A model generated the notes under the pieces. It was given only the letters and a program-made list of their open reading frames with translations, had not been told where the DNA came from and searched no databases. Below are positions 32,612 to 44,528 of a DNA stretch of 64,000 nt, in pieces. Source of the stretch: Ryuthela nishihirai. Taxonomy: Eukaryota > Arthropoda > Arachnida > Araneae > Heptathelidae. The number at the start of each line of letters is the position of its first letter. The first letter of the stretch is position 1. The stretch is taken from NCBI GenBank assembly GCA_038380435.1, contig JAWZYU010000005.1, positions 37,904,001 to 37,968,000 of the forward strand. Reading direction: 5' to 3'. Made by a program: the position numbers and the translations under genes.

Positions 32612-33133
32612 AACCTGTCCAGAGAAATTTTTCATCGGCACTGCCGCTACGACCTGACCTGTCTTAGTAATCCAATAACCCATTTTCTCATCTAGCTTTC
32701 GATTCTGACTGTAAACTTTTGTTAGATAAGCTAAATGTGTTACCTGCTGCATTATTTCACCGTTACTTTCCACGAATCAACATGATCAGCATTAGAAACT
32801 AGCAAGTGCATTTATCAGCATTTTTATTAACTATCTCCCCGTGTCATTCACATATCTTAATAAGTTTCAGAGGAAACTGCGCTGCAATCAATTCGTTATC
32901 AGATAGCCAAACCAAGTCATCTGCATAAAGAATTCTGATTGACGATCTGTTCAGCAGTTGGAACTCTCTCTCTCTTAACACTCTCAAATTCTGGCCTACA
33001 TATTTGAGCATAGCTTAAAGTGCTGATTAGTATTCTTGGTTGATATTGTTGCTACCACTTTGAAATGTTTAGGACATCGATTCGCTTTCCTACTTATTTG
33101 CTTATTATTCTCCATATTTGATTCCTCCTTATC
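32612..33133. other. No gene
   Basis: An open frame on the minus strand (32567-32773) starts inside the SINE and has no family similarity. Confidence 0.4.
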
Positions 33134-33440
33134 TGGGGCAGGCTCGTAATCTGACGTTCCCAGGTTCGAGTCCCACTGGAACATCTGTTGGGAGACCGAT
33201 GGTAGCCTCCCGTCAAGTCCATCCAGCGTGTTCTTTAAGGTTCCAGGGTATGGCTCTCCCGCACACGGGGCAAAGGTTTAGAGTCCCATTCGACGGACGG
33301 CGGCATTTCCAAGCCCATCGGTGTCCCCTACTAACCGTGGCCAGGGCGGGGTAATTTACGCAGATAAATCTCAAAGCTGACCCAGCTGGGACTCGAACCT
33401 GGGAACTGCAGATTACGAGCCTGGTGTGCTACCGATTAAA
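33134..33440 (-). mobile_element. SINE-A mosaic with inverted head fragment
   Basis: The first ~40 bp (CAGGCTCGTAATCTGACGTT, GGTTCGAGTCCCA) are a plus-strand SINE head. They are joined at CCCACTGGAAC to a minus-strand body and head ending GGTGTGCTACCGATT, so two opposite copies or an inversion are fused. Confidence 0.85.
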
Positions 33441-33660
33441 TAGTAAATCATAGATTTTTTTTTTTTTTTTTCATAATGTTGAAAAAAAAATCGAAAATTG
33501 AAATCTATGGGAATTGTCTTTGATGGAAAGTACCCGATACATTATTAGAAGTTTATAGAATCTCCGTCCAAGAACTGGCGTCAAAACTCGATTTTTTTGC
33601 TCTTTCTTCGCTTGTTCTGTAATTCCGCCAACACTACTCCAAAAGTAATTTCACGGTGCA

Positions 33661-33796
33661 CACATCACTTCTTCGGTGTGCAGATAAGTTTCACATCACT
33701 TCTTCGGTGTGCAGATAAGTTCCCATCACTTCTTCGGTGTGCAGATAAGTTCCACATCACTTCTTCTGTGTGCAGATAAGTTCCACATCACTTCTC
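33661..33796. repeat. ~31-bp minisatellite, 4.3 units
   Basis: CACATCACTTCTTCGGTGTG recurs at 33661, 33692, ~33723, 33753 and 33784 with one or two base changes per unit. Confidence 0.93.
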
Positions 33797-34035
33797 TGCC
33801 CGACATACACACTTACCCACACCTCAGTTAGGCCGATTCAATCCTTTAGACACTGTCAACCAAGGAACTGTCACTTTCAAGCGGAAAACGCTTCTAATCC
33901 GCCTGATTTGCAATTTTTCTTTAGGATTCTACGAGTATTTTAAGCTCCAATGACGAATAAAATGAAGTTCGTTTTGCTGTCACGAGCTGAATTAGAGGAG
34001 TTAAAAAATACATTGTTAGATCAGCAGGGATTAGA

Positions 34036-34085
34036 TTGATTCACCTCTAAGCCGCTTTTTGTGCACACAATGAGCTAAATAAGGG
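34036..34085 (-). mobile_element. SINE-A tail fragment
   Basis: TTCACCTCTAAGCCGCTTTT and AATGAGCTAAATA match the 3' tail of the family on the minus strand; a small AAGGGTCACAAAG tandem follows. Confidence 0.65.
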
Positions 34086-34149
34086 TCACAAAGATCACGA
34101 AAGGGTCACATAAGTCACAAAGACCCAAAGCATTCAAAGCTGGGTAGGG

Positions 34150-34523
34150 TTGTTTGGGTTAGGTTACCTCTGAGCGGCACTATTTTGCACACCAATAGCC
34201 AGGTCACATGGACCCCGAAGGCTCAGAGAAGGTTTGGGTCCCACTGGTACAGCTGTTGGGAGACAGATGGTAGCCTCCCGTCAAGGTCATCCAGCGTGTT
34301 CTTTAACGTGCACAGGGTATGGTTCTCCCGCACACAGGGCCGCGGCTTAACGTCCCATCCGACGGACGGCGGCCTATCCTCGCCCATCAGTGTTCCCTGC
34401 TGACAGAGGGCAGGGCGGGAAGTTTTGCGGAGATAAATCTCAACGCTGACCCAGCTGGGACTCGAACCTGAGAACTACAGATTACGAGCCTGACGCGCTA
34501 CCGACTGAACCACTCCCGCCCCC
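34150..34523 (-). mobile_element. SINE-A copy with 12-bp target duplication
   Basis: Flanked by AGCTGGGTAGGG at 34138-34149 and 34524-34535. Confidence 0.95.
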
Positions 34524-34659
34524 AGCTGGGTAGGGAATCCACTCAATATCTGTTAGGTGATAAAACGGAATCCGCCTTTCAGGAGCATCCAAAGCATCTC
34601 ACATTAATAGTTTAAAAAATATAGTCATACTCATTATACTTAAAAATGAGAAAAAATTA

Positions 34660-34865
34660 CTCCTCAAGCAGTCTGATTACCACAGAAGTCAACAGCACCC
34701 TATAAATATTTAATAAGCTAAATATAATATTTGTGGTGTATGTGAAACCTTCTCAGAAAGACAACATACATTCAAAAAGAAAGCATCCGTGCTTCATCCA
34801 GGATTCAAACCCAGGTCCCTTTTCTCTGCTACTAAACACATTAACCACGCGGCCACTGAGATAAA
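34660..34865 (-). mobile_element. SINE-B copy, diverged
   Basis: CTCCTCAAGCAGTCTGATTA at the tail and TTCAAACCCAGGTCCC with TTAACCACGCGGCCACTGAG at the head, with a poorly conserved middle. Confidence 0.75.
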
Positions 34866-34898
34866 TACCTCTATATTTAAAAGGAACATGAAAATTAA

Positions 34899-35101
34899 AT
34901 AAATAAATATTCCCTCAAGCAGATGCTTGCCACAGAGGTCTGACAGGAGCCTGTCAGTTCATATGCCATAATAGAAGGTCTGAGAGGATGGCAGGACCTC
35001 TGCAGAAAAACCACACACACATCCATGCCTTACCCGGGGTTCGAACCCAGGTCCCGTAGATCACAAGCCAAGTGTGCTAACCACTCGGCCACGGGACGGC
35101 A
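34899..35101 (-). mobile_element. SINE-B copy, near full length
   Basis: AATAAATATTCCCTCAAGCA at the tail through GGGGTTCGAACCCAGGTCCC and CCACTCGGCCACGGGACGGC at the head. Confidence 0.92.
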
Positions 35102-35855
35102 AAAGGAACATAAGTGTCATTTAAAATGCCCTGGCATGTCAGTGATTAGCTATCACTGAACTGGTAGCGTGTATTACTCAGTTTAGTCATTTTAACCATT
35201 TATTTCACCTCCTTAAAAAAAATCAGCCCCTCCCGTCTCCAACCTAAAAAGCTAAAAAGAAAAAAGCTAACCCACTTTGAAAAAAATGCCCACAATTTTT
35301 TAGGCATTTAATGTTTTAGCACATTCTATCAAATCCCTTTAATGCATTTTTATATTGATCATAAAAAATTATGCCCATAAAAAAACTCTTACATTCCGAA
35401 GGATTCCTATTTTTAATATAACCGAATATTAGATCATGCTTTTGGCAACATATCCTTATCAGGGATCGTTGCGTAAGTTAGACGTGGATCAAACCCCCCA
35501 CCAAGCAACTCGGCGTCGATCGTAATCTTCCCGCTGCTATGCCCTGACGCAACGACTTTTTTCATTAACAACATGCATTAACAGCTATAGATGTGCACGG
35601 TGCATCTGAAAGCAGATAGAGAAGCAGTTTTAGTGTCTCCGAGTGGCACTTACCAAACTTGCTTCTCCTCTGCTACTAAGGAACGTCACTGCATAAGTAA
35701 CACATGGACCACTCATAACAATCAGGCAGCAGCTAAATGCGTCAGAAGGCGTGGTCTCGTACACTGACGCAAAACTTGTTAAACCGTTCAGCTCGAGATG
35801 AAGTAGTGATGCCTGACAACGGATTCGAAAGTAAAAATAACGAGGAATTTCCAGA
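35102..35855. other. Upstream region of the LARP6 gene
   Basis: AT-rich to about 35450, then more GC-balanced up to the start codon, as expected for a 5' untranslated/promoter region. In-frame TAA codons at 35832 and 35838 close the frame just before the ATG. No clear TATA element was picked out. Confidence 0.4.
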
Positions 35856-37247
35856 ATGAATAACGTTATTGAGAGTGTTGCCTTTAAGATGGAAAACGGC
35901 GTTCTTAAAGACGATTTTTCGCCTTCTAATGAGCAGAATTCCGTGGGAGAAGTAGTCCTTATAGCCAAAGAAGCATCTGCACCGGACGGTAATGAAGCTG
36001 ATTCCAGTTCTAGCAATCATAGTGGAACTGAAGGTGAAAATGATCACGTGGACGTTCTTAGTGCTTGTCATTCTGATTCGGAGCCAAGTGTAGGAAAAGA
36101 TTCCATTGTCCAGTGCTCACCAAAGATTGAAAATGATTTCCCTCCACCGGAAGAAAGCCTTGTGGAAAAAATAATAAAGCAAGTAGAATATTATTTTTCT
36201 GATGTTAATATTATAAAAGATACTTTTCTCCTTAAGCATGTTCGGCGGAATAAAGAGGGCTATGTGAGTTTAAAACTCATTGCATCGTTCCGAAAGGTTA
36301 AATCTTTAACAAAGAACTGGAAAATTGTATCCTACAGTCTAAAGCAATCTAATAAACTTCAAATAAATGTCGAAGGGACAAAAATAAGGCGTAAAGATCC
36401 GCTTCCAGATTTAGACGATACAAGTCAAGCAAGAACACTTGTGGCCTTTAATTTCCCCACTGATAGCCTGACAGTTGAAAGCGTCAGTGAAATTTTCTCC
36501 AAGTTTGGAATGATTGTTGCCATAAAGATTCTTCAGGCAGGAGCTAATATACCTCAGGGCGCAAAACGTTGTTTGTCTAACTATCCGGAAGCTGCTTCTG
36601 GCGTTTCGGCATTGGTGGAATTTGAGAAGCACGAAGCAGCAAGTCAAGCAGCAACAGAAATAGGAGAGTCAACTTCTTCCTCAAACAGTATGAAAGTCAT
36701 TCCTCTCACTTTTAACTCTGTCAAGAAAGATCGTGTTCCTCCAAAAGTGCAAGGAGGAGGGAAATCGGAAAAAGTGGGTTCAAATCACAGCAAGAAAGTC
36801 ACCCCACGAAAGCGACTAGACAGACTGGAACAAGTCCGATTTAGCGAAGTCGATTCCACAAGTTGTTCAGAAAATGAGCTTTCGCCCCTTGTGCGACGTC
36901 GAGCTAATGAACAGTCCGAGGATGCGGTGGCGTTCGAACAGTCACGACGCCTGAGCCGAGCTCCGAAAGTGTCAGCGTTCCCGACGAAAGTCTACGACAA
37001 GCAAAAACGCTTCCGTTCGAAAGTTCCCACTTCGAGTGAAGGTGATGGTGCTGTGGGCAGCCCGTGGGTTCAGAGGCGACAACTGGCTGCTCGCGACGGC
37101 GGTGGAGCAGCGAACAACTCTCGGCTTTTGGTGCCCGAAGGAGTCGTGCGTCTGCCGAAAGGACCGGATGGTACGAATGGCTTCCACTGGAACAGAATGG
37201 CAGCTGTTATGTTCGATGGTTGTAAAAGCTCCGTATTAATTCATTAG
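35856..37247 (+). CDS. LARP6: La-related protein 6 (LARP6) homologue
   Basis: Intact 463-residue frame without introns. Residues ~100-186 form the La motif (KQVEYYFSD, FLLKHVRRNKEGYVSLKLI, SFRKVKSLT), with the conserved Gln109, Tyr112, Phe114, Asp116 and Phe145 used for RNA contacts in the family. Residues ~191-288 are the RRM (RTLVAFNFP through MKVIPLTF). A basic, low-complexity stretch follows, and residues ~421-446 are the SUZ-C box (RLLVPEGVVRLPKGPDGTNG). In animals LARP6 binds structured mRNA elements, such as collagen mRNAs in vertebrates, and acts in their translation and localisation. Length is near the ~490 of the human protein. Stops precede the ATG in frame. An intronless host gene or an intact retrocopy both fit; no target duplication or poly-A tract is seen. 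Confidence 0.93.
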   Translation: MNNVIESVAFKMENGVLKDDFSPSNEQNSVGEVVLIAKEASAPDGNEADSSSSNHSGTEGENDHVDVLSACHSDSEPSVGKDSIVQCSPKIENDFPPPEESLVEKIIKQVEYYFSDVNIIKDTFLLKHVRRNKEGYVSLKLIASFRKVKSLTKNWKIVSYSLKQSNKLQINVEGTKIRRKDPLPDLDDTSQARTLVAFNFPTDSLTVESVSEIFSKFGMIVAIKILQAGANIPQGAKRCLSNYPEAASGVSALVEFEKHEAASQAATEIGESTSSSNSMKVIPLTFNSVKKDRVPPKVQGGGKSEKVGSNHSKKVTPRKRLDRLEQVRFSEVDSTSCSENELSPLVRRRANEQSEDAVAFEQSRRLSRAPKVSAFPTKVYDKQKRFRSKVPTSSEGDGAVGSPWVQRRQLAARDGGGAANNSRLLVPEGVVRLPKGPDGTNGFHWNRMAAVMFDGCKSSVLIH

Positions 37248-38321
37248 TTGTCTGTGCAATAGTGCATACAGTACAGACAATGATTACTAGCTGAGAAGGG
37301 AGCTAAGCTAGCTTTTCAAACGTAGCTGAGAAGGGTGCTAGCTTTTCAAACGTTTAAAAAATGCAAACCTAAATAGGTATCTTTGTGTTTATTCAGTTTA
37401 GGCTCTTAGTTAAAATTGTCATATGTTGTGAATATTTTTAAAATTATATATATATACCAACACATATGTATATATCTTTACAGTAAATATTTCATGTATT
37501 GTCTGTGGAGACAGATATTCGTTGTGGTTAACTATTAAGTTGTTGTTTTTTTCTAGAAAACTGCAAAAGAGCATGTGTGAGTTGAACTCTTTTAAGCAAA
37601 TAAGCTCATTTATAGCATTTGTTATAGAATGTGATAGAGAAATATTCTCTGTACTGAAAAAAAAATTAATTGCTTTAAACTTAATTAAAATGCCTTATGG
37701 GTAGTGAAGAGAATTATTACTACTAAATAATTAAAATTCTGTATATAAATATATCTAAAACTTCATTGATAATCAAATGCAAATATTTCATAATCACCAT
37801 TACATGAAAAAATGCCATCTCAGAAGGTTTCGCAATAATATATTAACGAATATAAATTATATTGCCACAATTATTTATGTGACTTGTTTATCACAATGGA
37901 AAAACAAATTCGTAGGTCCTTTAAAAATAAGATTTTTGTGTAAAAATTATGTGGACATACAGCGTAGAATCCAAGGGGGAAAGGAGTTAAAACACCCCTA
38001 CACCATGGATACAGGATCTTGAATATCACGTATTTTGTAAGGCAACCTTCAAAATTCAGACACTCAAGCATGTCAACATCTTCCACTCCCAACCTCATTG
38101 GAACTTCTGAGTAAGCTACTGATACAAAGAGTAGGAATTAATCATATCTTGAATTTTAAGTTGTGAAAGCTGTAACATTTTTCAGCAGTCTCTCCTATTA
38201 AGAAATTTTCTCTAAAACGCGGAGAAAAAAAAAGTTTATTACGGAAACTTTAAACGTTCTTAAATAGGGTTTATCAACGTCTAATGGATGTTTAACTTGA
38301 TATGGAGTTTAATGGTACAGT
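37248..38321. other. Probable LARP6 3' region, then AT-rich DNA
   Basis: The first 400-450 bp are very AT-rich and could be 3' untranslated. ATTAAA near 37684 is a possible polyadenylation signal. The 20-mer GAAGGG.GCTA.GCTTTTCAAACG is partly duplicated at 37295-37350. No other gene. Confidence 0.35.
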
Positions 38322-38668
38322 ATGCGATGTTTTACCTATGAGAAATGCTTTTTTTTTTTCACACAATGGCCAGGTCACAAGGACCTCAAGAGCTCAGAGA
38401 AGGATGAAGCAAGGGGACTCATTGTACAGTTGTTAAGAGATCAAGGCCAGTCAGCATGTTCTTTAACGTGCACAGGATATGGTTTTCCTGTTCACGGGGT
38501 AACGGCTTTACGTTCTATCTAGAGGATGACGGTCTTTCCAAGCCTGTCAGAGTTGCCTTTCTGTCCAAAACAAGGGTGGAGTTGAACGGAGATAAATATC
38601 AAAGCTAGCATAGTTGGGACTGAAGATTACGAATCTGGAGTGTTATCGACTGGGCCAACTCTAGCCCC
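38322..38668 (-). mobile_element. SINE-A copy, old
   Basis: TTTTACCTATGAGAAATGCT tail, GGCCAGGTCACAAGGACCTC, and a degraded head ending CGACTGGGCCAACTCTAGCC. Confidence 0.82.
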
Positions 38669-38698
38669 AGGTACTTATGAAAATACTGTCATATCTTA

Positions 38699-39089
38699 GG
38701 GGCGGGAGTGGCTCAGTCGGTAGCGCGCCAGGCTCGTAATCTACAGTTCCCAGGTTCGAGTCCCAGCTGGGTCAGCGTTGAGATTTATCTCCGCAAAATT
38801 CCCCGCCCTGCCCACGGTCAGAAGGGGACACCGATGGTCTTGGAAAGGCCGCCGACCGTCGGATGGGACGTTAAGCCGTGGCCCCGTGTGCGGGAGAGAC
38901 ATACCCTGTGCACGTTAAAGAACACGTTGGGTGGCCTTTACGGGAGGCTACCATCTGTCTCCCAACAGCTGTTCCAGTGGGTCCCTCCCCTAACCTTCTC
39001 TGAGCCTTCGGGGTCCATGTGACCTGGCCATTTAGCCCAAGGTGTGCAAAAAAGTGCCGCTCAGAGGTAAAACAACCCAAAACAACCCA
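38699..39089 (+). mobile_element. SINE-A copy with 14-bp target duplication
   Basis: Flanked by ACTGTCATATCTTA at 38685-38698 and 39090-39103. It inserted a few bases from the head of the older copy at 38322-38668, in the opposite orientation. Confidence 0.96.
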
Positions 39090-39103
39090 ACTGTCATATC
39101 TTA

Positions 39104-41319
39104 ACAGATAAAATAAATCAATAGGACTCGTTCACATCAAATCAGAGGTTGTGACAGTTATTTCGTGTCATTTGGTATCCCTGTATGTCAGCTGAAAAGC
39201 CTCGTATTCGTGTGTTCATGCTTCACGAATTCAAAGTTGAAAGCATAACATTTTTTTTTTATTTTCGACATGTAGGACAGAGAAGAATCCTAGAAGCTAC
39301 TCCTAGCTTTTACAAGCCTTCTCGTACAAGGACCACTGCTGACCACAACCTCAGTTAGAGCTACCACAGCACAAAACGTTTGCCTTGCGGGAACAGTCGC
39401 TAGCTCCTTAACCACTATGCCAGTTAAGGCAGATACTTGCAGTGCTTTACGAAATGGTGTTCTTTCTGTTAGAACATGTGAAAAATGGCTGAAAAGATTC
39501 CGATCTGATGATCAAAAATGTCCCAAGGAAGAATTGAATTAATGACATTGACAAACGTTGAAAACTTTGATGAATGCTAATCCGTATGTCACTTAAGGGT
39601 TGGCCGATAGGTTTAATAACTCTCAGTTGACTACCTACAGGTAACTTAAAGTAGGGTTAGAGGATCCGGAGACTTTTGAAAATTCAGTCTGAATTTTCTT
39701 GAAATTATGGCAAAAAGTAACTTTTTCATTCAAAACATATTTTATTGTACATAATAATAACCTTAATATCTAGCGGCACAAAATGAAACTCAATAGCATA
39801 GGTTAATTAACAAAAATGTCTGTTATTATGTGCATTTATCCTACGAACGGATTTTCTGTAAAATATTTCCATTCTCGGAAAGTTCTGCACTAAAGATTTC
39901 ACGAGAGACAAGAAAATTTGTTTTCAGTTGCAGCAAAGCCTTCACAATGTTCACTTTTTTTTACGTGATTTCTACTCCGTCCATATTAAATTCATGTTTG
40001 AAAAAATTATCTCAGTTGGAGTGTTAGTCCCTGGTATATTTTTTTAATTAACATATGGCCTTGGCAATATTTTTATGCTATGATTTGAAGTATCAAGAGG
40101 CAAGATATATAATCAATTTCGTATAAATATTTGATCAACTCCTCATTAGCCCATAGAGCGAAAATAATTGTTACTACTGATTCACATTTTGTTCTTGAAC
40201 ATGTGAATTTTTCTCATTAAATTACTTGTTCAATCCATGGACCGAAATTCTGATTATGTGCTATAGTGCAATGCAAATATATATACAATGCAAATGTATT
40301 TTCTTGATTCAATAGTACAGTATCCATAGGAGATATCCTGTAAACATGGAATTCATGAATAGCTTTTTCAGCTAATTATCCATGAGTAACTTTTTGAATT
40401 GCTAAACTATGTTCATCTTTTGCGTTTTCCTTTTGAAGAAATACCTAACCAGAGAAGATGATGCACTTCCTGATAAAGCCTTTTAATGTTTATCAGTACT
40501 CTCAAGCTCTATAACTGATGTTTTTGCCTCCACTTCCAATTGTGAAAATACTACTGCATTCTGAACCTAAAACTTTTGCAGCTTTTTTCAGTGTTAGATT
40601 CAGGTTGCAAATATGGAAACACTGACATTAAAGAATCATTCAGCAGACTTTTATTTCTCCTTTTTAAGTGGTTTAAGTTGTTTCGGCAATTTAAAAAAAA
40701 ATAAACCTTTCCTCTTAAGTAATTTCGACTTTAACGTTTGGCAATTCTGAATTGACGACTGTAAACTAACATACTGCCGCCAAAACTGTGGCGCAATAGA
40801 AAAGGCAATTCTCCTCCGGAAGTTTTCTTCACTGTTTTGCTCGTTCAAAAACCTGAGAACGTCATGGCAGAATGATGCCAGTTCTCCTAAATTCGTAAAG
40901 GCACCCGAGGTTCTAAACCCCTAACCAGGTCGTGATTCAAGTTTTTAACTCAACACAGTGGGCATGTGTGTTCCAAAAGTTTGGGCCTATCAGTCAGGTA
41001 TCTGGGGAACTATAGGTTGCCGAAATCTGCTAAAACAAAGATAAAACTTAACTTTCTTAGAAATTTACCAATCGGCAACCATAAAGGCGCGGGCTGGCAT
41101 CAGCAAATAGAAGAAAGATATGCATTCTCTACCGATGCCTACCCGGTTACCGCTATCATTATAATGATTCTAGCCACAATTTTTCAGTCATTTGCATTGC
41201 AACCGAAATTTTTTATAACACTTGGTACTGCTATTCTATTAGTAAAGATCTACTCATTATGTTCAATCAATTTAATATTTAAAAAAACTATATAAAACTG
41301 TTTCGGGACACTTCCAGGG
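39104..41319. other. No gene recognised in 2.2 kb
   Basis: Frames at 40651-40848 (minus) and 40966-41295 (plus) are open but match nothing I know. A short stretch near 39305-39340 (CGTACAAGGACCACTGCTGACCA) resembles 63706-63752. Composition is AT-rich. Confidence 0.4.
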
Positions 41320-41396
41320 ATTTTATTTGTAGGAGACAGGGCTTTTAATCCAGGAATTGTCCCCGGAAAACGGGAACGTATGGTCACCCTAAATTA
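41320..41396. mobile_element. Terminus of an old DNA transposon
   Basis: On the minus strand the segment reads TTTAGGGTGACCATACGTTC then CCGTTTTCCGGGGAC, a terminal sequence seen in many animal DNA transposons. The opposite end was not found. Confidence 0.5.
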
Positions 41397-41562
41397 AAGC
41401 GTTCTGAAAGGTGCAAAAGCTTTGAAAATGAAAAACTCGCCAACTGTCGGATGAGAATAAGATCAGCGCTACATTTGAGTTTCTCTTCACCTGAAAATTG
41501 CATACCGTCCTTACGCTGAATCGTGATTGGAATTCAAACGTGAGTCTAATATGTTAAACATG

Positions 41563-41690
41563 ACAATCTTCCGCTGAATCAAGTGATTGATTAAACAATC
41601 TTTCATTGAGTCAAGTGATTGATTAAACAATCTTTCATTGAGTCAAGTGATTGATTAAACAATCTTCCGCTGACTCAAGTGTATTTAATA
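41563..41690. repeat. 32-bp minisatellite, four units
   Basis: ACAATCTT recurs at 41563, 41595, 41627 and 41659, each followed by GAGTCAAGTGATTGATTAA or a close variant. Confidence 0.93.
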
Positions 41691-42100
41691 TAGGCACATC
41701 TTTACAACTTAGCATCAAACAATTTGTAAATTAACATATTAGAACTAAACAAATTCATTTCAAGCATTATCGACTTTTAAAAAAGTCTCTCTATCGAGTC
41801 TATTGGTCGAATTTATTGAATATATTAAGTTTTATTTGTCTTGAAAAATATTCTTGTGTCATTTTTAGAGTTACGATGTGTACAGTGCTGAGTAAAAATA
41901 ACAAAAAAAAATAAACAAATAATAAACAAAATGGCACCTATCAATCGCAAAAGCGTCTTTCTTCTGAATGATAATATTAGCCCAGATATTTCTGGCACCT
42001 TCAAACAATCAAGACGCTGCAAAGCTTTCTTTTTATATTAAATTCCGGAGGGAAAGTGGGAGTTTTGGAGCATCCATCATACTCACCGACTTTGTACACA

Positions 42101-42302
42101 AATGGGTTTGGAAAGGCCGGCGTCCGTCGGATGGGACGTTAAGCCGTGGCTCCATGTGCGGGAGAGCCATACCCTGTGTACGTTAAAGAACACGCTGGAT
42201 GGCCTTGACAGGATCCTGCCCCCAACAGCTGTTCCAGTGGGTCCCCTCCCCCAACCTTCGGGGTCCTTTGTGAGCAAAAAAAGTGCCGCTCAAAGGTAAA
42301 GC
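42101..42302 (+). mobile_element. SINE-A, headless and shortened
   Basis: It starts at TGGGTTTGGAAAGGCCGGCG and ends GTGCCGCTCAAAGGTAAAGC; it lacks the head and a piece of the tail half. Confidence 0.9.
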
Positions 42303-43867
42303 AAAGTCGTGGGCATCGACTTTGCACCATCGCATTACTATCTGTTGCGTTCTCTGTGGCAACCGACAGATTTCTACGCCAGAGGAAGCCAGAAACTACC
42401 AAAATGATGTTTTGAAGTTACTGATTCAAATCGATAATATATTCTGGAACAGTGTTTGTTATATTGAATTATATTGCGCATATAGAAGGAGGAGTCTAAT
42501 GGCTAGCGTTTAAGAGAACCTAATAAACACTATATCAAATAAATCAGCCGGATATATCTCATGGAGCAACAGTTACAAAACTTCCACTCTAAATGCTAGT
42601 AATTAAACTTTTAATTGGATGATACGAACAAAAATAATTGCGTACGTTTTCAACTCGTTTTCAGAAAAAACAGCTGTCTGTCTGCAGACATCTAATTTTT
42701 TGGTTTTAAGAGATAAATTAAAAATTCTTTTTGGGTTGGAAAGATTTTGACGGAATATTACGATTCTCACTCTCGGAATCTTTCTGTAACTAAAATTGCG
42801 CCCTCTAGCTGTGAAAAAAGTTAAAAATTGTAAAATTTCGAACTACTATTGCAAGCGATGTAATTGCGTTAGTAATTTTGGTTGTGAAATGTGAATAACA
42901 TGAAGGTTGTATTGATAACAATGATTTTTTTTCACATTTACCCCTAGAGGGGAGAGTGTATTTTTTAGGCTAAAATTATTTGTTTTTAGAGATAAATTGA
43001 AAATTATTTTTGGATTGGATAGGTATTGATAAACTCTTATAATTCACATTTTAGAATCTCCCAAAAGCTTTAATTGCGCTCTCTGAAGGTGGAAATGTTT
43101 GAGAACTTCAAAAGTTTAAAGGAATACTGCAAACGATCTATTTGGGCTAGAAATTTGATAGTTTAGGGGTTAAGTGTGATAATCAAGTAGTTTACATTAG
43201 CAGCAGCAATTTTTATCTTCACCTCCAAGAGTGGGTGGGAAAATGTAACTTTTTGTTTTGAGAGATTAATAAAAAATTCTTTTCGAGTTGAATAGTTACT
43301 AAGGAAATATGATAATTCATATTATTCAAATCCCACAAATGGTCTCAATTTATCATCGTTAGAGGACGCTAGATGTAAAAACAATGTGTAACTTGAAGTA
43401 ATATTGCAAACGATATATTTATGCTTGAAATTAGAAATTCTAGTGATGTATTTGTATTGATGAACATATATCTGGTTTACTAAATTAAAATTCGACCGGT
43501 TGCTCCTTATTTTTTATAAATTTATTACTTAATTTTAAAATTTTCAGTGATATTTCAATATATTAATAATTTCGTTTTACATACATTGGATGATTTGTCT
43601 CTTAATCATAGGGGATAAGAAAATCTAAATTTTTAATTTTAAGGACTCTCTCTCATACGGAAATCTCGAATTAAATTTTCCAGTTTCCATAACCAGATAT
43701 TAAATATATACTGTTCAAAAACCAAAGTTTAGGTTTTATTTTTAATACACATGAAATATAACATTCCAACGTAATATTTCCATAAGTCTTATAAATTACG
43801 GAATATATATGTGTTTGGTATTTGAATTCGATACTCGATCAACATGCTTTACCAATATTTATTACCA

Positions 43868-43923
43868 GGTGCGGACTGGGACTTTTTCAGAGACAGCTGT
43901 AACAGGGGGGGGGGGGGGGGGGG
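43868..43923. other. hAT-like end with G19 run
   Basis: CAGGTGCGGACTGGGAC followed by 19 consecutive G (43905-43923) resembles other CAGG-type termini with poly-G in this window. The partner end was not found. Confidence 0.4.
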
Positions 43924-44166
43924 CTCCGGTTGAGATAAAAAAAATTCGCTTTCTTTTTCAAGATTTCAATATTTATTCTTTTGAAAGTTCGCATGTGAAG
44001 CTTAAAATAGATTTTCCTCAATTCTGTGGAATTTCTGTAAAATAATAATTATCGTTATTAAAAAAATCCTACCCTTATGAAATACCAGGGGCGCGCGACT
44101 AAGTGCCCGGGACGCTACAGCGCTCAGCGTCCCTTACCAGTTCCCCTGTTGATCACCATGGAAATG

Positions 44167-44528
44167 GGGCGGGGGTGGCTCAGTCGGTAGCGCGCCAGGC
44201 TCGTAATCTATAGTTCCCAGGTTCGAGTCCCAGCTGGGTCAACGTTGAGATTTATCTCCGCAAAATTCCCCGCCCTGCCCACGGTCAGTAGGGGACACCG
44301 ATGGGCTTGGAAAGGTCGCCGTCCGTCGGATGGGACGTTAAGCCGTGACCCCGTGTGTGGGAGAGCCATACCCTGTGCACGTTAAAGAACATGCTGGATG
44401 GCCTTGACAGGAGGCTACCATCTGCCTCCCAACAGCTGTTCCAGTGGGTCCCCTCCCCCAACCTTCTCTGAGCCTTCGGGGTCCATGTGGTGTGCAAAAA
44501 AGTACCGCTCAGAGGTAAAACAACCAAA
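44167..44528 (+). mobile_element. SINE-A copy with 13-bp target duplication
   Basis: Flanked by CACCATGGAAATG (44154-44166) and CACCATGGAGATG (44529-44541), one mismatch. The tail lacks the GACCTGGCCATTTAGCCCA segment. Confidence 0.94.

Noticed and set aside
35630..36071. Antisense genes opposite LARP6
   Set aside because: Open frames on the minus strand are shadows of the coding strand with no family match.
40651..41295. Two small genes (40651-40848 minus, 40966-41295 plus)
   Set aside because: Low-complexity AT-driven composition and no recognisable motif; not enough to call.
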